From Cercospora beticola (Eukaryota; Ascomycota; Dothideomycetes; Mycosphaerellales; Mycosphaerellaceae): a stretch of 64,000 nucleotides of DNA. Under the pieces are notes generated by a model. That model was not told the origin of the DNA. It saw only the letters and a list, made by a program, of their open reading frames with translations, and ran no database searches. Location: assembly GCF_033473495.1 (NCBI RefSeq), contig NC_088936.1, forward strand, positions 124,001 to 188,000, given 5' to 3'. Positions 41,562-53,326 of this stretch are shown here, piece after piece (within the stretch, counting starts at the first letter, position 1; each line of letters starts with the position of its first letter). The translations under genes were made by a program, and so were the position numbers.

Positions 41562-43491
41562 TCATGATGCTGGTTCCTCCCGCGGCGCAGCAGATATTAA
41601 CCTCTTCCAAGCAACCCATATCCTCTTCCACTTCGGTACTGTAGCTCTCCCAGCCTTGACACGGTAGCCCGGCCTTCGCAGCTCACGTCCAATCTGCATA
41701 TAGCTCTCCACAGCGACGCGCATGGGCGCTCTAGCGGCTTTGGGCAGCTCCTCCACAGCCGGTATCGCATCGTGGTAATACTGGAACGCACGATCAAGAA
41801 GACGACCTCGTATGGTCTCAACTTTCTTCCAGAAGAAATCGTCGACTTTGCCTGTTGTGACGAGGCCGGCGATGAAGGCCTCAGGTGTGAGTTTCTCCTT
41901 CTTGAGCCAGGATGGAGGGACGTAACAGCGGCCGATTTTGGCGTCAACAGACAGGTCACGGGCGATGTTCGTGTATTGAAGCGCGATACCCATGTCGTGG
42001 CCGCTTTTCATAAGTTTGCGGGCTTGGGACTCCGAGGTTCCAGGATTGTGGTGGAGGACGAGTTGGATGCAGAGAAGGGCAACAGTTCCTGCAACACGTG
42101 CTCCGTAAAGGTCAAGATCTTCTTCGGTCTTGATTGGTCCAGAGCTGCCTTTTCCGGATTTCTGGTTATTGAAGGTGAGGTCCATTTCGAAACCTTTCAG
42201 CAATTCGTACAGTGGCTCTTTGCTGAGGCGATGCGTAGGAAGAAGCATCAGTGCGAGTTGCGTTTCGGGCGGGAAGTTGTGCATGATGTAGAGCGTTGCT
42301 TGGCCGCGGTTCATATCGTTGCTGGGGATGATGTTGCCGGCTCCGTCCTTCTCTGCTACACCATATGCCAAGTCGAGGTACTTTGTCAGCTTCTTGACCC
42401 ATTCCCTCGCCTCTTTCTCATCTTTAGCATTATCGATCAGATCATCTGCTACACGGCAGAAGGAGTACAGTATGATCAGATCGATCCTCAATCGTCCTTG
42501 GAATGTACTAGATGCCAAGTAAAAGCTCCTGCTCTTCCTTTTCAATCTTGCAACACTCTGCTGCAAGCCCAATATCCGGTCATCGTCGTACGCAGCAGCT
42601 GGAAGGAGAAGGGCCTTGACCAATAGGACCGGGCTTGGCAATTGCGGAATGCTCTTGAAATGCGCCGGGAAAGCGTTCAGCACAGCAACCGCATTGTCGA
42701 AGGCGACAAGTCCGAAGACAATGAGGCAATTTGTCAAGAAGAAGAATATGGCCTCCTCGATCTCTAGATTTGGCCAGAGTTCCCTCCCAGTCTTTGTGCC
42801 TTGCGAAATGACCCAGGTCCCCCTCTTCAATGCCAGCGTGTCCACGACCCAAAGATATACAGTCGGCAGAGCGATAGAAAACCACGTACACGTCAATGGC
42901 AGATTGACAAGTAACTGGTATGCCAGACTCCACAACAGCAGCAGGAATGGCAACGCCCAGACCAGAATCAGCCCCAAGTACGTCTCTTCCTTTCCTGCGC
43001 TCACAAAACTAATTCCCTGCCTCAGAGCCAATCCCAAAGCCATCTGCCCTCCCCATCTGATATACTTCCATTGCTGTCCAATTGTCCCTTTGTCCTCTTT
43101 TGCCAATAACGTCTCCTTCAGCACAGCCTTACTCGTGAGCAGGTACAGCAACGACGTATTATAGGTCTGAATCACAAAGAAGAAGACCTCTTCAACCGGA
43201 ATATCGTAGATTTTCCAGCCTATCACGACGTTCGGAGGGTAGGACCAGATGTTGGTCCGGATGAGATAGCTGTCCCATGGGATCGTAGAGACGACGGCGA
43301 TGGTGATGAGGAAGAGGATTTTGTAGGTGTCGAGCTTCGTCCATAGAGGGAAGTAGAGGGCGGAGAGGAGAGCGGCGGGCGGAAGGGTGTAGGTTAGGTG
43401 GCTGCAGGCAGAAGGTTAGTGGGTGCCGATCTCTTCAGGCAGGTGAATGAATGATGATGCGGACTTACACCCACGCGTATTCGTAGCCCAT
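41562..43491 (-). CDS. carRA: Bifunctional lycopene cyclase / phytoene synthase (CarRA / AL-2)
   Basis: Exons 43469-43491 (MGYEYAWV) and 41562-43401, with a 67-nt intron splitting a Val codon, encode 620 residues. The N-terminal ~240 residues form a membrane CrtY-type cyclase with its duplicated motif: PVEEVFFFVIQT and PNLEIEEAIFFFLTN. The C-terminal ~340 residues are the phytoene synthase, with the Asp-rich motifs RVADDLIDNAKDE and YTNIARDLSVDAKIG that bind the diphosphate-magnesium. It condenses two geranylgeranyl diphosphates to phytoene and later cyclises lycopene to beta-carotene. The first exon is only 23 nt but is set by the conserved N terminus. It is head to head with carX. Confidence 0.96.
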
Positions 43492-44405
43492 GGTAACGGT
43501 GTTGACAGTGTTGAGAGTGTACACGGGTATCCAGCTCCCCGCGAGCTGGGACCGGCTGTTATGCGGTGAGTGCAACGAGTGTGGTGGTGGTGGTGGTGTT
43601 GATTAGTGGTGGTGATATTCCATGCATGCGCCTCGTTCCATTACGACAATGATGTCGCTGCCAGCAAGTCTCTCCTCGTCCTCGGGCTCTCTTGTGTCCG
43701 CGCAGCCCGCATTGTTCGCTGGAGGCAGGCCAACTTTTCCCAACACCGCCACTCGCGAGACTAATTCGACAGCCCGCGCAGGAAAATCCGCGTCGCGCCG
43801 GCAGCCGTGGATTTGCGTTGAGGCGAACTGGCGAAGTGGATCCCGAGGTGGATGCACGATGCTGCAGATTAATGCTCCGACTTCCGACATCACGCTTGCT
43901 TGACCGATGAATTGAGTCTCGCTGTAAAAAGAAGCGAGACAAGTGTGGCGCTATACCATCTCTTCTGCCTCGCAATGTTCGAAAGCGATCCGAGCGGAAG
44001 TCAGTTCCTAGCTCTCCGCGTTGCTGATGTCATTCGACAGCTCTGCCCATCGAAATCGATCTGGTTGTGCTTGTTGCATCATGTTGTCGCGAGACTCGTG
44101 GTGTTGCCGCTCTCGCCGTCGCCTCACCACCGCTACGCGCCGGCCGTGAGCGGAGCTTGACGTGCCGTGGACGCACATGCTTGTTCGTGCAACAAGAACC
44201 AGCTCTCATCACTGCCCTCGCCCATGTTGTTGGAAGTGCATGTGATAACTCGATCGACCGCAGCAGCTTCCCCTCTCACCTTGACCATCGCCAACCTCCC
44301 TGCATCGCTCTCGACTACTCCACCACGACCAGGCCTACTAGACGACGCCCTCCCCGTCGTCGCGTGTGGTCGTGACCACCCAATGAGGTCGACCACTACC
44401 ACAAC
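43492..44405. promoter_or_regulatory. Shared divergent promoter, carRA / carX
   Basis: 914 bp between two divergent carotenoid gene starts. Co-induction, for example by light, is known for Fusarium carRA and carX. No specific site is claimed here. Confidence 0.55.
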
Positions 44406-46571
44406 ATGTTCCAGCTCACCAGCGAAGGAGGAGGCAGTAGATTCATAACAAACCCTCTGGCTGGCCAGAAACGAAAGCGCTCGCCTTCGACCAATATCCA
44501 ACCTACTCCCCAAGCGAAACATCCGTATCTGTCTGGCAACTTTGCACCAATACAACAGACGCTGCCATTGACACCATGCACATACACTGGTAGTATCCCA
44601 GAAGAGTTGGCTGAGGGTGAATACATCCGCAATGGCAGCAATCCCGTCTCAAATGATGACTTGGGACGAGACTCACATTGGTTCGATGGAGATGGTATGC
44701 TCTCGGGAGTGTCCTTCACGAAAGACGAGCAAACGGGAGAGGTTACGCCTGAGTTTGTCAACCAATTTGTGTTGACAGACCTGTACCTCAGCACGCTGGG
44801 GAGCGACAGGTTACGCGTTCCAATACTGCCGAGCATAGCTACACTGGTCAGTCCTGTGGCAAGTTTCATATGGGTCACAATTCGCATACTGCGGACTGTC
44901 CTATTGGTCCTACTGTCGCACCTTCCCGGATCGAAGCAAAAGATTAAGAAGATTTCCGTGGCCAACACGAACGTAATATACCACGATGGCAGGGCTCTTG
45001 CTACATGTGAGAGTGGTCCACCAATGAGAATACAATTGCCTGGCTTGGAGACTGTTGGCTGGTACAATGGCGTCTCTGCTGAAGGCGAGCCAGTTGAAGA
45101 GAGGGAGGAACAGGGCAAGGACAAGGCATTTGGACAAGATGGAGGTCTCATCAGCTTCATGCGGGAGTGGACAACAGCACACCCAAAAGTCGACCCGGTA
45201 TCGAAGGAGATGCTGTTGTACCATGCCAGCTTTGCGCCACCCTACGTGCAGTACAGTGTTATACCCAAGGCGTCTAGCACGACTGGAACGAAAGGCAAGA
45301 GATTGGTGAATGTTGGCATACCCAAAGTCTCGGGGGCGAAGATGATGCACGACTTTGGGGTATCGTCTCAGCATACCATCATAATGGATTTGCCTCTGAC
45401 TCTGGACCCAATTAATCAGTTAAAAGGCCTGCCGACTGTTCACTACGACTCTAGCAAGCCCTCTCGATTCGGAGTCTTCCCACGACATTCTCCCGCTGAA
45501 ACGCAATGGTTCGAGACCGATGGTTGCTGCATTTTCCACACTGCCAACTCGTGGGATACTGTCGAGTCGGATGGCCATGTGTCAAGTGTGAACATGCTCG
45601 CCTGCCGCCTCACATCCGCAACACTCATCTACGCCGCCGGAAACATGGCCCCACCACCACTGAAGCCACTCACCTCTTCTGTCGCAAAGAAGACCAAGCG
45701 AATGCCGTTTTTCAGCTCCTACGACACCGGGAATGGTCACACAAATTTTGACCCAGACCAGCCTCTGGACGAAAAGGAACCCCTCTTGCGCGTCGGTGAA
45801 CGGTACACTTCCATCTACGAAGATGAGCGAGACCCTCTTGCTGAGGATCAGTGTAGATTGTACTACTATTCCTTCGATCTCAACTCCACCAACATCACCC
45901 ATCAATGGGCTCTCTCGGCTGTGCCGTTTGAATTCCCCTCTGTTCATCCTGGGCGGGAAATGAGTGAAGCGCAATACGTCTACGGCTGCTCCACGACAAC
46001 TACCGACTTTGGCGCTGCGCTTGGCAAGGCTACGAAAATCGATGCGATCGTCAAGATAGATGCGAAGAAGCTCATTCAACGTGGCAGAGCGAATCCGCCG
46101 AAAAGTGTTACTGGTGTTGTGGACATTCGCACCATGGCTCAAGTCCTCGAAACTTCCGATCCCGAAGATTCCATTCGAGTATTCGTCATGCCACCTGGCT
46201 GGTTCGCGCAAGAACCTCGTTTCGTGCCTCGTCAGAATCCTGCTTCTGAAGATGATGGATACCTGCTATTCTACGCTTTCGACGAAGGACAACTGACTCC
46301 TGATGGAGACGTTCCGGCGGACAATTGTGAGGGAAGGGCTAAGTCAGAGCTGTGGATCGTCGATGCGAAGAACATGCAAAAAGTTGTGGGACGAGTGCAG
46401 CTGCCGCAAAGAGTTCCTTATGGATTGCATGGGAGTTGGTTTTCTGCGGAGATGATTAAGAATCAGAGGGCGGTTGAATCCATCAGGTCGACAGCGAAGG
46501 CTCTGGAGAGGGACGGAGCAGGTGGAGTGTGGATGAAGGTCAGAGACACGCTCGAGGGGTGGTTGGGGTGA
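44406..46571 (+). CDS. carX: Carotenoid cleavage oxygenase, retinal-forming (CarX type)
   Basis: An intronless frame of 721 residues, usual for CarX. It is a non-haem iron seven-bladed propeller enzyme. The four iron-binding histidines are at 259 (TAHPKVDP), 315 (MMHDFGVS), 378 (FHTANSWD) and 675 (GLHGSWF). Early motifs EGEYIRNGSNP and HWFDGDGML are typical of the family. A hydrophobic segment near residues 140-170 may help membrane association. CarX cleaves beta-carotene centrally to two retinals, which the nearby opsin needs. The divergent pairing with carRA supports this over the torulene-cleaving CarT class, but substrate preference cannot be read with certainty. Confidence 0.9.
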   Translation: MFQLTSEGGGSRFITNPLAGQKRKRSPSTNIQPTPQAKHPYLSGNFAPIQQTLPLTPCTYTGSIPEELAEGEYIRNGSNPVSNDDLGRDSHWFDGDGMLSGVSFTKDEQTGEVTPEFVNQFVLTDLYLSTLGSDRLRVPILPSIATLVSPVASFIWVTIRILRTVLLVLLSHLPGSKQKIKKISVANTNVIYHDGRALATCESGPPMRIQLPGLETVGWYNGVSAEGEPVEEREEQGKDKAFGQDGGLISFMREWTTAHPKVDPVSKEMLLYHASFAPPYVQYSVIPKASSTTGTKGKRLVNVGIPKVSGAKMMHDFGVSSQHTIIMDLPLTLDPINQLKGLPTVHYDSSKPSRFGVFPRHSPAETQWFETDGCCIFHTANSWDTVESDGHVSSVNMLACRLTSATLIYAAGNMAPPPLKPLTSSVAKKTKRMPFFSSYDTGNGHTNFDPDQPLDEKEPLLRVGERYTSIYEDERDPLAEDQCRLYYYSFDLNSTNITHQWALSAVPFEFPSVHPGREMSEAQYVYGCSTTTTDFGAALGKATKIDAIVKIDAKKLIQRGRANPPKSVTGVVDIRTMAQVLETSDPEDSIRVFVMPPGWFAQEPRFVPRQNPASEDDGYLLFYAFDEGQLTPDGDVPADNCEGRAKSELWIVDAKNMQKVVGRVQLPQRVPYGLHGSWFSAEMIKNQRAVESIRSTAKALERDGAGGVWMKVRDTLEGWLG

Positions 46572-47880
46572 TGATGACGATGATCAACCAGCCGGATGCG
46601 TCGAATTTTCTCGCGATGCATAACGAAGCATGGGGCATGGAATGATACATATATTGGTGTCATGTTGCCTATAACAAGAAGTTTTTGTACAGCTTGCACG
46701 CTGGTTGGCGCCGCAGGAAAGGCGCTCGAGGATATTGATGTATAGTGGTAATGTGAAAATGAATGGTCATACATGACACGAGCTTTAGATCTCCCCGTTG
46801 ACCTGTTTAGATCGAGTGACGGCTTTCTTCTCATCTCTATGTTCGAGCTTTCTCATACAGGCCACGAGTGTGCATGAGCTGTGCGTCCTCACAATCAGCA
46901 CCTCAGTAGCTCCCAATATATTCAGAGTCATTGAACTAAACGGAGAGAAGATGAGATGCTTCACTTCAAAATTGCCTCCCATTCTGCTCTCTCGCACAGC
47001 TTGCCAAGAGCGTGTTCTTTTGCTTCCGGATTAGTAGAGCCTTGGTTGCCTTCAATCGCTCAGAGTCATCGTACTTGAATGAAAAGAAGTTGTTTCACTC
47101 CGCTGCTTCGTCATCCCACTTCATTGCAATTCATAGGGAGGATACCTTCTGCATCTGGATCACCAGCGCCTTGCTGGCTCTAATGCGCTCAGAGTCATCA
47201 TGATCGAATGGGGAAAAGTGAATTGTTCTCCATCTATCATTGTGCTTCTTCGAGGAAATCTCAGCGAAAACGACTCCGATTGATCGATATTCGGCACCTC
47301 TGTTGCCTTAATGTACTCGGAGTCATCATATCACGTTTGCAGCATTTCTCATTTCTCGTGCATTACTCTGCTTTCTCGCAAAATTCTCAGGGGAAGTCGA
47401 CTGTCGTTTCTTGATATTCGGCACCTCTGTTGGCTCGGCTTATTCGGAGTCACGGTAACGGGACAGGGGCAAATTGATGCGCTAAAATATATTTAGACGG
47501 ATAATGTCGAGATAGCTCTGCGACGCGCCTCTGGGTAATTTGCATCGAACGTTGATATCGAGTGGCATTGTTCAACTCAAATGCGCAGAGATAATAATGG
47601 TGGCTATCTGCATTGTTGGTTGAATGCTCGCTTCCACTCTGATTAAGCCTATTGTGGCGGAAGGATTCACGTCCCTGAGTGGCGCCACGGCCTACATTCG
47701 AACCCAAGTACTGGTTCACAATGGTGTACAACCAAGCTCATCTATCCTTTACCATGCTGAGTATGACCCCTTCTAGTCGAATGCTAGACGGAACATACTG
47801 TATGCTCTTGACTGTGTCGCTCAAATAGATCGATCTCCAACCCAACTAATGTTCCAGTCCGGTGCTTATTGTTTGAGACG
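46572..47880. other. carX 3' region with tandem repeats
   Basis: 1.3 kb without a gene. It contains the ~128-bp repeat array listed next. Flanking DNA shows nothing else. Confidence 0.5.
46880..47460. repeat. Five-unit degenerate tandem repeat, ~128 bp period
   Basis: The anchor CAGAGTCA or CGGAGTCA occurs at 46923, 47061, 47190, 47318 and 47445, spaced 138, 129, 128 and 127 bp. Each anchor is preceded by a GCACCTCTGTTGGCT-like block and followed by a TTCTC/TGCTTTCTCGCA-like block. The last two units are the most alike (ATTCGGCACCTCTGTTG in both). The unit has no coding potential that I can see. Older units on the left are more decayed. Confidence 0.72.
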
Positions 47881-50298
47881 TCAATGGCCGTAGTGAGTAG
47901 GATTTGTGCGCAGCCAAGGGCGTGTATCGGGGTTCGCTCTAGTGGTGCCGGTCCACGAAGTATTGGTCCACGAAGTATCGGTCCGCGAAGTATCGGTCCA
48001 TGAAGTATTTAGTCTCCGCCGGGGATTTTCTGCCAAGAGCGCGGATTTCTTTGCGGCGAGAAGGGCGTAGATCGTATTTTGCCTCGTACCTGGGACTCTA
48101 TTCAACAGCTCATCAACGTAGTCTAGGAAGGAAACGGAGACTTCGTGGGGTCGTTGGAGCATAAGACGTACTACTTCCGTGTGCCCAGAAGTCGCTGCAA
48201 TCCAGATTGGTGTTTGGCGGCCTTGGTCAAGCGAATTCACATCCGCGCCCTGATTTAGCAGTATATCGGCGGTTCTCGCAGAGCCTGACGTGGCACTTTC
48301 GTGGAGGGCTGTTCGACTCTGGCGGTCGACAGCGTTGACATTTACGCCAAGGGCCAGCACTTTGGTCATGAGTTCCGGCAAGTCGTAAAAAGCACTTCCA
48401 TGGAGTAGGTGTTCCGCGTAATTACGGTTCCCCTCATTGGCATCCTCTGCATATGTCAGTAGATAACGAAGGATGTCTTTGTGGTCGTTCTTGGCAGCTT
48501 TATAAATATGGGCGAACCTGACTACCGCCTTGCTCTCCACGAGCATCTGAACGACGTCAGCGGATCCTTTCTCGACAGTCCGCGATAGAGCTGTGTCATT
48601 GGATTCATCCGTTTCGTCGATATACCCTGTCGGATCCTGAATCAGAAGTCGTACAACCTCAGCGTGACCATTCTCGGCAGCCCACCAAAGAGGTGTTCGA
48701 CCTCTTGTATCGCTGAAATCCGAGAGTATTTGCCCTTCCTCCAACAGGAACTCCACTAGCCCAGTGTGACCGGTTTTAGAGCCTTCCAAGAGCGCTTTGC
48801 GGCCAAGTTCTTGGCGATTGGGGTTCCCCTCGCTGCGAATCTGGGTGTAGAGGGTCTTAACCTGCGCCATATCTCCACTGTTCGCTGCATCAAGAAAGTC
48901 ATTCTCCGGTCCCTGGAGCTGCTGGGTTGCTCCGTCACGCGATTGAGAGTCTGGGACCACTCTCAGTGGAATATTGACATGTCACGAACTTTTAGGTAAA
49001 TGCCGAGCTCCGTACTGCTTTGCCACAAATCTCGACGTAGCGGCAGTGCGTCGAACGCGATCGTCCATAAGTGTTCGGAGACATGGTCAATGAAGTTCGG
49101 GACCTCTTTAGCACAAAGGTTACAAATCGTCAGAGAGTCAAATGGTACCGGTCGTTCGCAGAGATCAATCGTTGTAGAATCCAGTTCATGGTTGTGTTGA
49201 GCTCGAGCATGTTCCCGTAGCTTGTCTGCAAACCGGGAAAGCCAAGAACATCGTCTGCATCTCCATTCTCTCCTGTGTGACCTTTCGTGTTGAAGCCACT
49301 CCACTTGGCTGTCGAAGAGCTCCAGAGGCTGCTCACAGTGTGCATACGTGCATATGAATGGTCTCAGATGTCTCGTGATACGCAGCCCACGCGACTATTA
49401 GTGTACTCGCACAATGGAGCATGGGAACTTACCTCCATGATTCCAGATCTGTCACTCGAGGTATCTCAATGTGGTAAGGGTAAGCGCCCATCTGTAGGTA
49501 GCTTTGTTTCCGCTTTTCATCGTCGCTTTCTGATGCGGTATCTGGGACCAGTCCCTCCACCAATTTTGGTCTGGAGAGACGGAACCTATCTGCCTTCGAG
49601 TCTGCGTCTGAATGAGTCGGCTCGATTTCGTGCAAATATGTTAATATTTGTCTTCGCCTGTGACTCGCTTCGATCAAGCGGTTGATAATCTCGCGACTCG
49701 CCCCTGGGAATTCGATTAAGGCCTCGTTTTCATCACTTAGGTTGAAGCGCGTCATATTCAGATTTGATGCTTTGATCGCTAGGTCACTGGGGCATGCACG
49801 ACTGACAAATCTTGTCAGGTCGAACAGACCTGTCACAATGTCAGCTATGTCATCAATGATCTGCTCAAGCTCAGTCCGCCCGTCGGCGGAGTCAGCCAGG
49901 CTAGAATGGGAGGCATCGCTGTCCGAGAAATCCAGCTCGTCGTAGGGTATCCTTCCGTCTCTGATTATTTCGTTGGCTGCAGTGCAGCTAGCGTTAGTAT
50001 TCTCCGCGAATTGAAAGTCTGTCTTCTCGGCGGGCTTACCATCTGTGATGTTGTCCTCCAATTCGGTCAAAAACCGCATGATACAGCCTTCTGACTGCTC
50101 AGAATGTCGAAGCTGATGCTTCAACGCCATGTCGCCATTCTCGCAAGCGTTGTTGCTCGAACACCATACTCTGTACCGGCCGAGCTCATCGCGGAGCCGA
50201 GTATGCGCGGGAGTACTGATTAAATTTTCGACGCTTGCATCCAACAAATTGCCTTTCTCCAAACAAGTCGTGGATTGCGCTTGTATGTCGACTGACAT
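47881..50298 (-). CDS. AcuF-type C2H2 zinc-finger protein with ankyrin repeats
   Basis: Exons 49433-50298, 49016-49371 and 47881-48959 give about 766 residues. The first intron (61 nt) is well supported because splicing yields ESW-RHLRPFICTYAHC. That is the start of the paired Cys/His region seen in fungal 'oxidoreductase AcuF-like' zinc-finger proteins, followed by WRCRRCSWLSRF..LREHARAQH and a further CNLC..H..H unit. The second intron is less certain (weak GTACGG donor). The last ~360 residues carry at least six ankyrin units (TPLWWAAENGHAEVVRLL, TALHESATSGSARTADILL, TPIWIAATSGHTEVVRLML). The C-terminal tail repeats TSWT/TSRT units. ATG 50298 is the first true ATG. Such proteins are common around incompatibility-type genes. 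Confidence 0.7.
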
Positions 50299-50692
50299 AG
50301 CCTGAGTGCGCCTGAAGCAGGCCTCTATCACACAATTTTGCTCGTGACAGATCTTACAAGCTAGCACAAGTCCTGGAAATCTCGATGATTGTACTCTTTG
50401 GCGATAACCTCGTGATGTTGTACGTCAATTGCTGCGAGTGAAAATCCTCAACGGTGCAGTCTAGTAGTATGCAGCTGTTATCTTGAGACTACCAGCAGCA
50501 CCTCTGCAGGTGACCCCGCACTGGTGGGAGGTGTGCAGTCGTTCAGCCTCGTGGCTGCAGATCTGTCGAATCACAGCTGCAACGCCGAAGTCCCACATAA
50601 GATGGACTTTGCAGCTCTTTGCACCAAACCTCTCGCAACGTCACCCTGCCCCGAACATCTTGTCCCAGCCATTGCACACAAAGCTTGCACCC
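50299..50692. promoter_or_regulatory. Divergent intergenic region
   Basis: 394 bp between the ankyrin gene start (minus) and the DUF7580-like gene start (plus). Confidence 0.4.
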
Positions 50693-52563
50693 ATGTCGGG
50701 CATCGAAGTTGCAGGAGTGATTTTGGCCGTCTTCCCGGTGGTCGTTGAAGGGCTAGAGTTGTACGTGAAAGGTGTCCGCACTATCAAGCGATGGTGGAGC
50801 TTCTCAAAGGTTCTCCAACGGCTGTTGCGAGGAATAGAGCGAGAGCGAGCGAAATTTTCGAAGAACTGCCAGGCGTTGTTGTTTGACATCACAAAGCCTG
50901 GCCAACTTAAGCGGCTGATGGCCGACCCTGCCGGGCCGGAATGTAGTCAACCTGATCTCCAGCGCAAACTCGAGAAGAAGCTGAGGGACTCCTACCGCGC
51001 GTACATGGAGACGGCGAGTGAGATTAAGGAATTGCTGGAGACACTTCTAAGCAGACTGGAGCTTGATCAGTCAGGCAAGGTACGTGACAAGTATTTCCGT
51101 TCCTCGATCACATGGAAGTCTACGCCCATGAGCTTGGCCACAGGCAGTTTCATGCTACTCGCGTCTGTTTGACAAAGCATGGCCTGTCGCCGCACTTAGG
51201 TGCAAAACACCCGTCTGGATGTGTAAGCTGATAATTGCAGCCCAAGTGGCGAGATGAGCGCAGTTATCGAAAAGAATGGAAGCGAATCCAAATTACACGT
51301 GCAGAACCGGCGAATCAGTCCTCACTCGATCAGCTTCGCAAGAACAATGATGACCTACAGACTCTGCTGGGGCACCGCAGTTCTATGCCTGCAGTCAGAG
51401 AGCCCGATGCGCGCTCAGCCGCCCACGCATACCAACTACAGCGTGCCCAGGCAAGCAGCTTCCACATTGCCTTGTGCCGTCAATTCGCAAGGGGATGCGA
51501 TTGTGCAGTGGCGCACGGTGCCAGGATGTGCCTGTCCCGAAACAGGATTTCGTTCAGGCCGGATTGCTTGACCACAGAAGATGAGATTGACAAGCACTCT
51601 CACTTTGGGGTGTTGTTCTCCCTACACTCGGCAAACTCTCCAGCTGAAATTGCCTCTCCATGGGTCCGAAAGTGGTGCGAAACCATGGTCGAGAACATTG
51701 AACTTGTGAGAGAAGATGCTACGAGCAGCCGTGACTCCGGTGCACAAGGCGGGCCAGTGACTCCGCCGCACACACCGTTGGGTAGCCTTAGCCTAAGAGA
51801 CGCCCCGATAGTAGCAAGGGAGGCTCCAGACCGAGAGTTGTGTGCTGCGCTCAAGAGTAAAACTACCAGCCCGGATGGCCTAATAACATTGAAAGGGGAC
51901 CCTAAACGGCGACACCGAGTCGATCTGATGGACCGCTTTGGTATCTCCAGCAGCACGGCTGTTGTGAGCTTGAGAGAAGCGCTGATCCAAGGTCTTGAGA
52001 GAAAGTTGAGGCTCGCCCTGGCAGTGAAGCTGGCATCTGCGGTATTGCAGCTTCAAACCACTTCCTGGATGTCTCAGTGGTGGAATTCTTCACATGTATT
52101 CCTCCTCCAACCAGACAATTCACGCCCACAATTAGGACATGCCTTTGTGTCCGCGGCTTTCTCGGGGAAGGTCCCAAACAACGCTTCGAAGGCACCAATT
52201 CAACCAACTGGCTTTCCAATGGAGACACGCAACGCCAGTCTCTTTGCCTTAGGAATAACACTCATCGAGTTGTGGTTTGGTAGAACTCTGGCCAGTCTGC
52301 ATCCAAAGACCGACGGCACTGCAATGTCAATTGGCGAGATGTTCGTAGCAGCAAAGAGCGCGTCCGAAGACATATATCGAGAGGCTGGCGAATGGTAGGG
52401 TGACGCCGTTCGTCGGTGCATACACTGTGATTTCGACCAGAGGCATACCAGTCTCGACCATGCTGAGATGATTGACGCGGTGCACCGAGGAGTGTGCGAA
52501 CCATTGGAGCAGAATCTATTCGCGTTCTGTGGCGGCCAAAACTTTGGTGATTTGGTGGATTGA
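50693..52563 (+). pseudogene. HeLo-like/DUF7580 protein with in-frame TAG near its end
   Basis: Exons 50693-51079 and 51241-52398 around a 161-nt intron give 514 residues up to TAG at 52396-52398. The N terminus SGIEVAGVILAVFPVVVEGL is the HeLo-type first helix, followed by WWSFSKVLQRLLRGIERE. The C-terminal half is a degenerate kinase-like DUF7580 domain (LRLALAVKLASAVLQLQTTSW, SLFALGITLIELWFGR). The frame continues after the TAG for 54 more codons to TGA 52561-52563. It reads GDAVRRCIHCDFDQ and then CEPLEQNLFAFC, which is exactly the conserved end of this family. The TAG most simply replaces a Tyr codon (EAGEW-Y-GDAV). It is therefore a truncated allele, or a sequencing error. Start ATG 50693. 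Confidence 0.72.
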
Positions 52564-53326
52564 CGACTACGACGCGGCCTATTTCTCTGTCAGACGTGGC
52601 AGCCATAGATTCCATTGTCACAACTAAATCCTTCCTGTCTTACGAGCGTCTTGCCTGAACATGGCCAGCAGGGGTCGAGATGCGACGCATTCCGCATGCT
52701 GAATTATTGGAGGTTGGTGATATGAGTTCTCATCTCTGACATTCTCAGCGATGAAGAGCTGCCGAGTTCCTGGATGTGTACATTGTCCCGGCTAGAAATT
52801 CTCAGGGGCGACGAGTCTTTGATACTTCGAGGCGCTTGTAATATAACCACACGTGACCCCTCAACAACATCAAGTGCGCAGCATTGGACCAACAATAGCG
52901 GCTCAGAAGAGGATGCATCATCAGCAAGACGCGAGGTGGCAGGTCCAAACAACAAGCGTCGCTTACTTTCGGTTCAAGCCTCGGTCTTAGCATTTTCCGC
53001 AGCTTTGATTGGACAATGCTTGCGGCTCCATCAAACTTCCTTAGCGTGTTATCCCAGACTTCAGCAGCTCACCTAATGTCATCCACGGGACCTCGACATG
53101 CGGGTGTCCGCTTCTTATATACGACGCTGACCCTTTCATGTGTCATGCTATGCCTCCAACCGCCCTTAGCCGAGATGTTCGTACTCCGAAGGGCTTCAGC
53201 ATGTCGGCTTAAGTGTCTTTGTGACCAGGGGTTGACATTGTTCTTAAGGTGAGAAATGGTAGGACGCGCTGGACCGCCCAAAGAGACCTCTCCTCCTCTT
53301 ACTCCTCACGTTGCACAATCGCTGCA
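52564..53326. promoter_or_regulatory. Upstream region of the second P450
   Basis: 763 bp with no credible gene. It holds the P450 promoter. Confidence 0.45.

Noticed and set aside
43492..44405. Open frames in the carRA/carX intergenic region
   Set aside because: They overlap on opposite strands in a known type of divergent promoter and show no domain.
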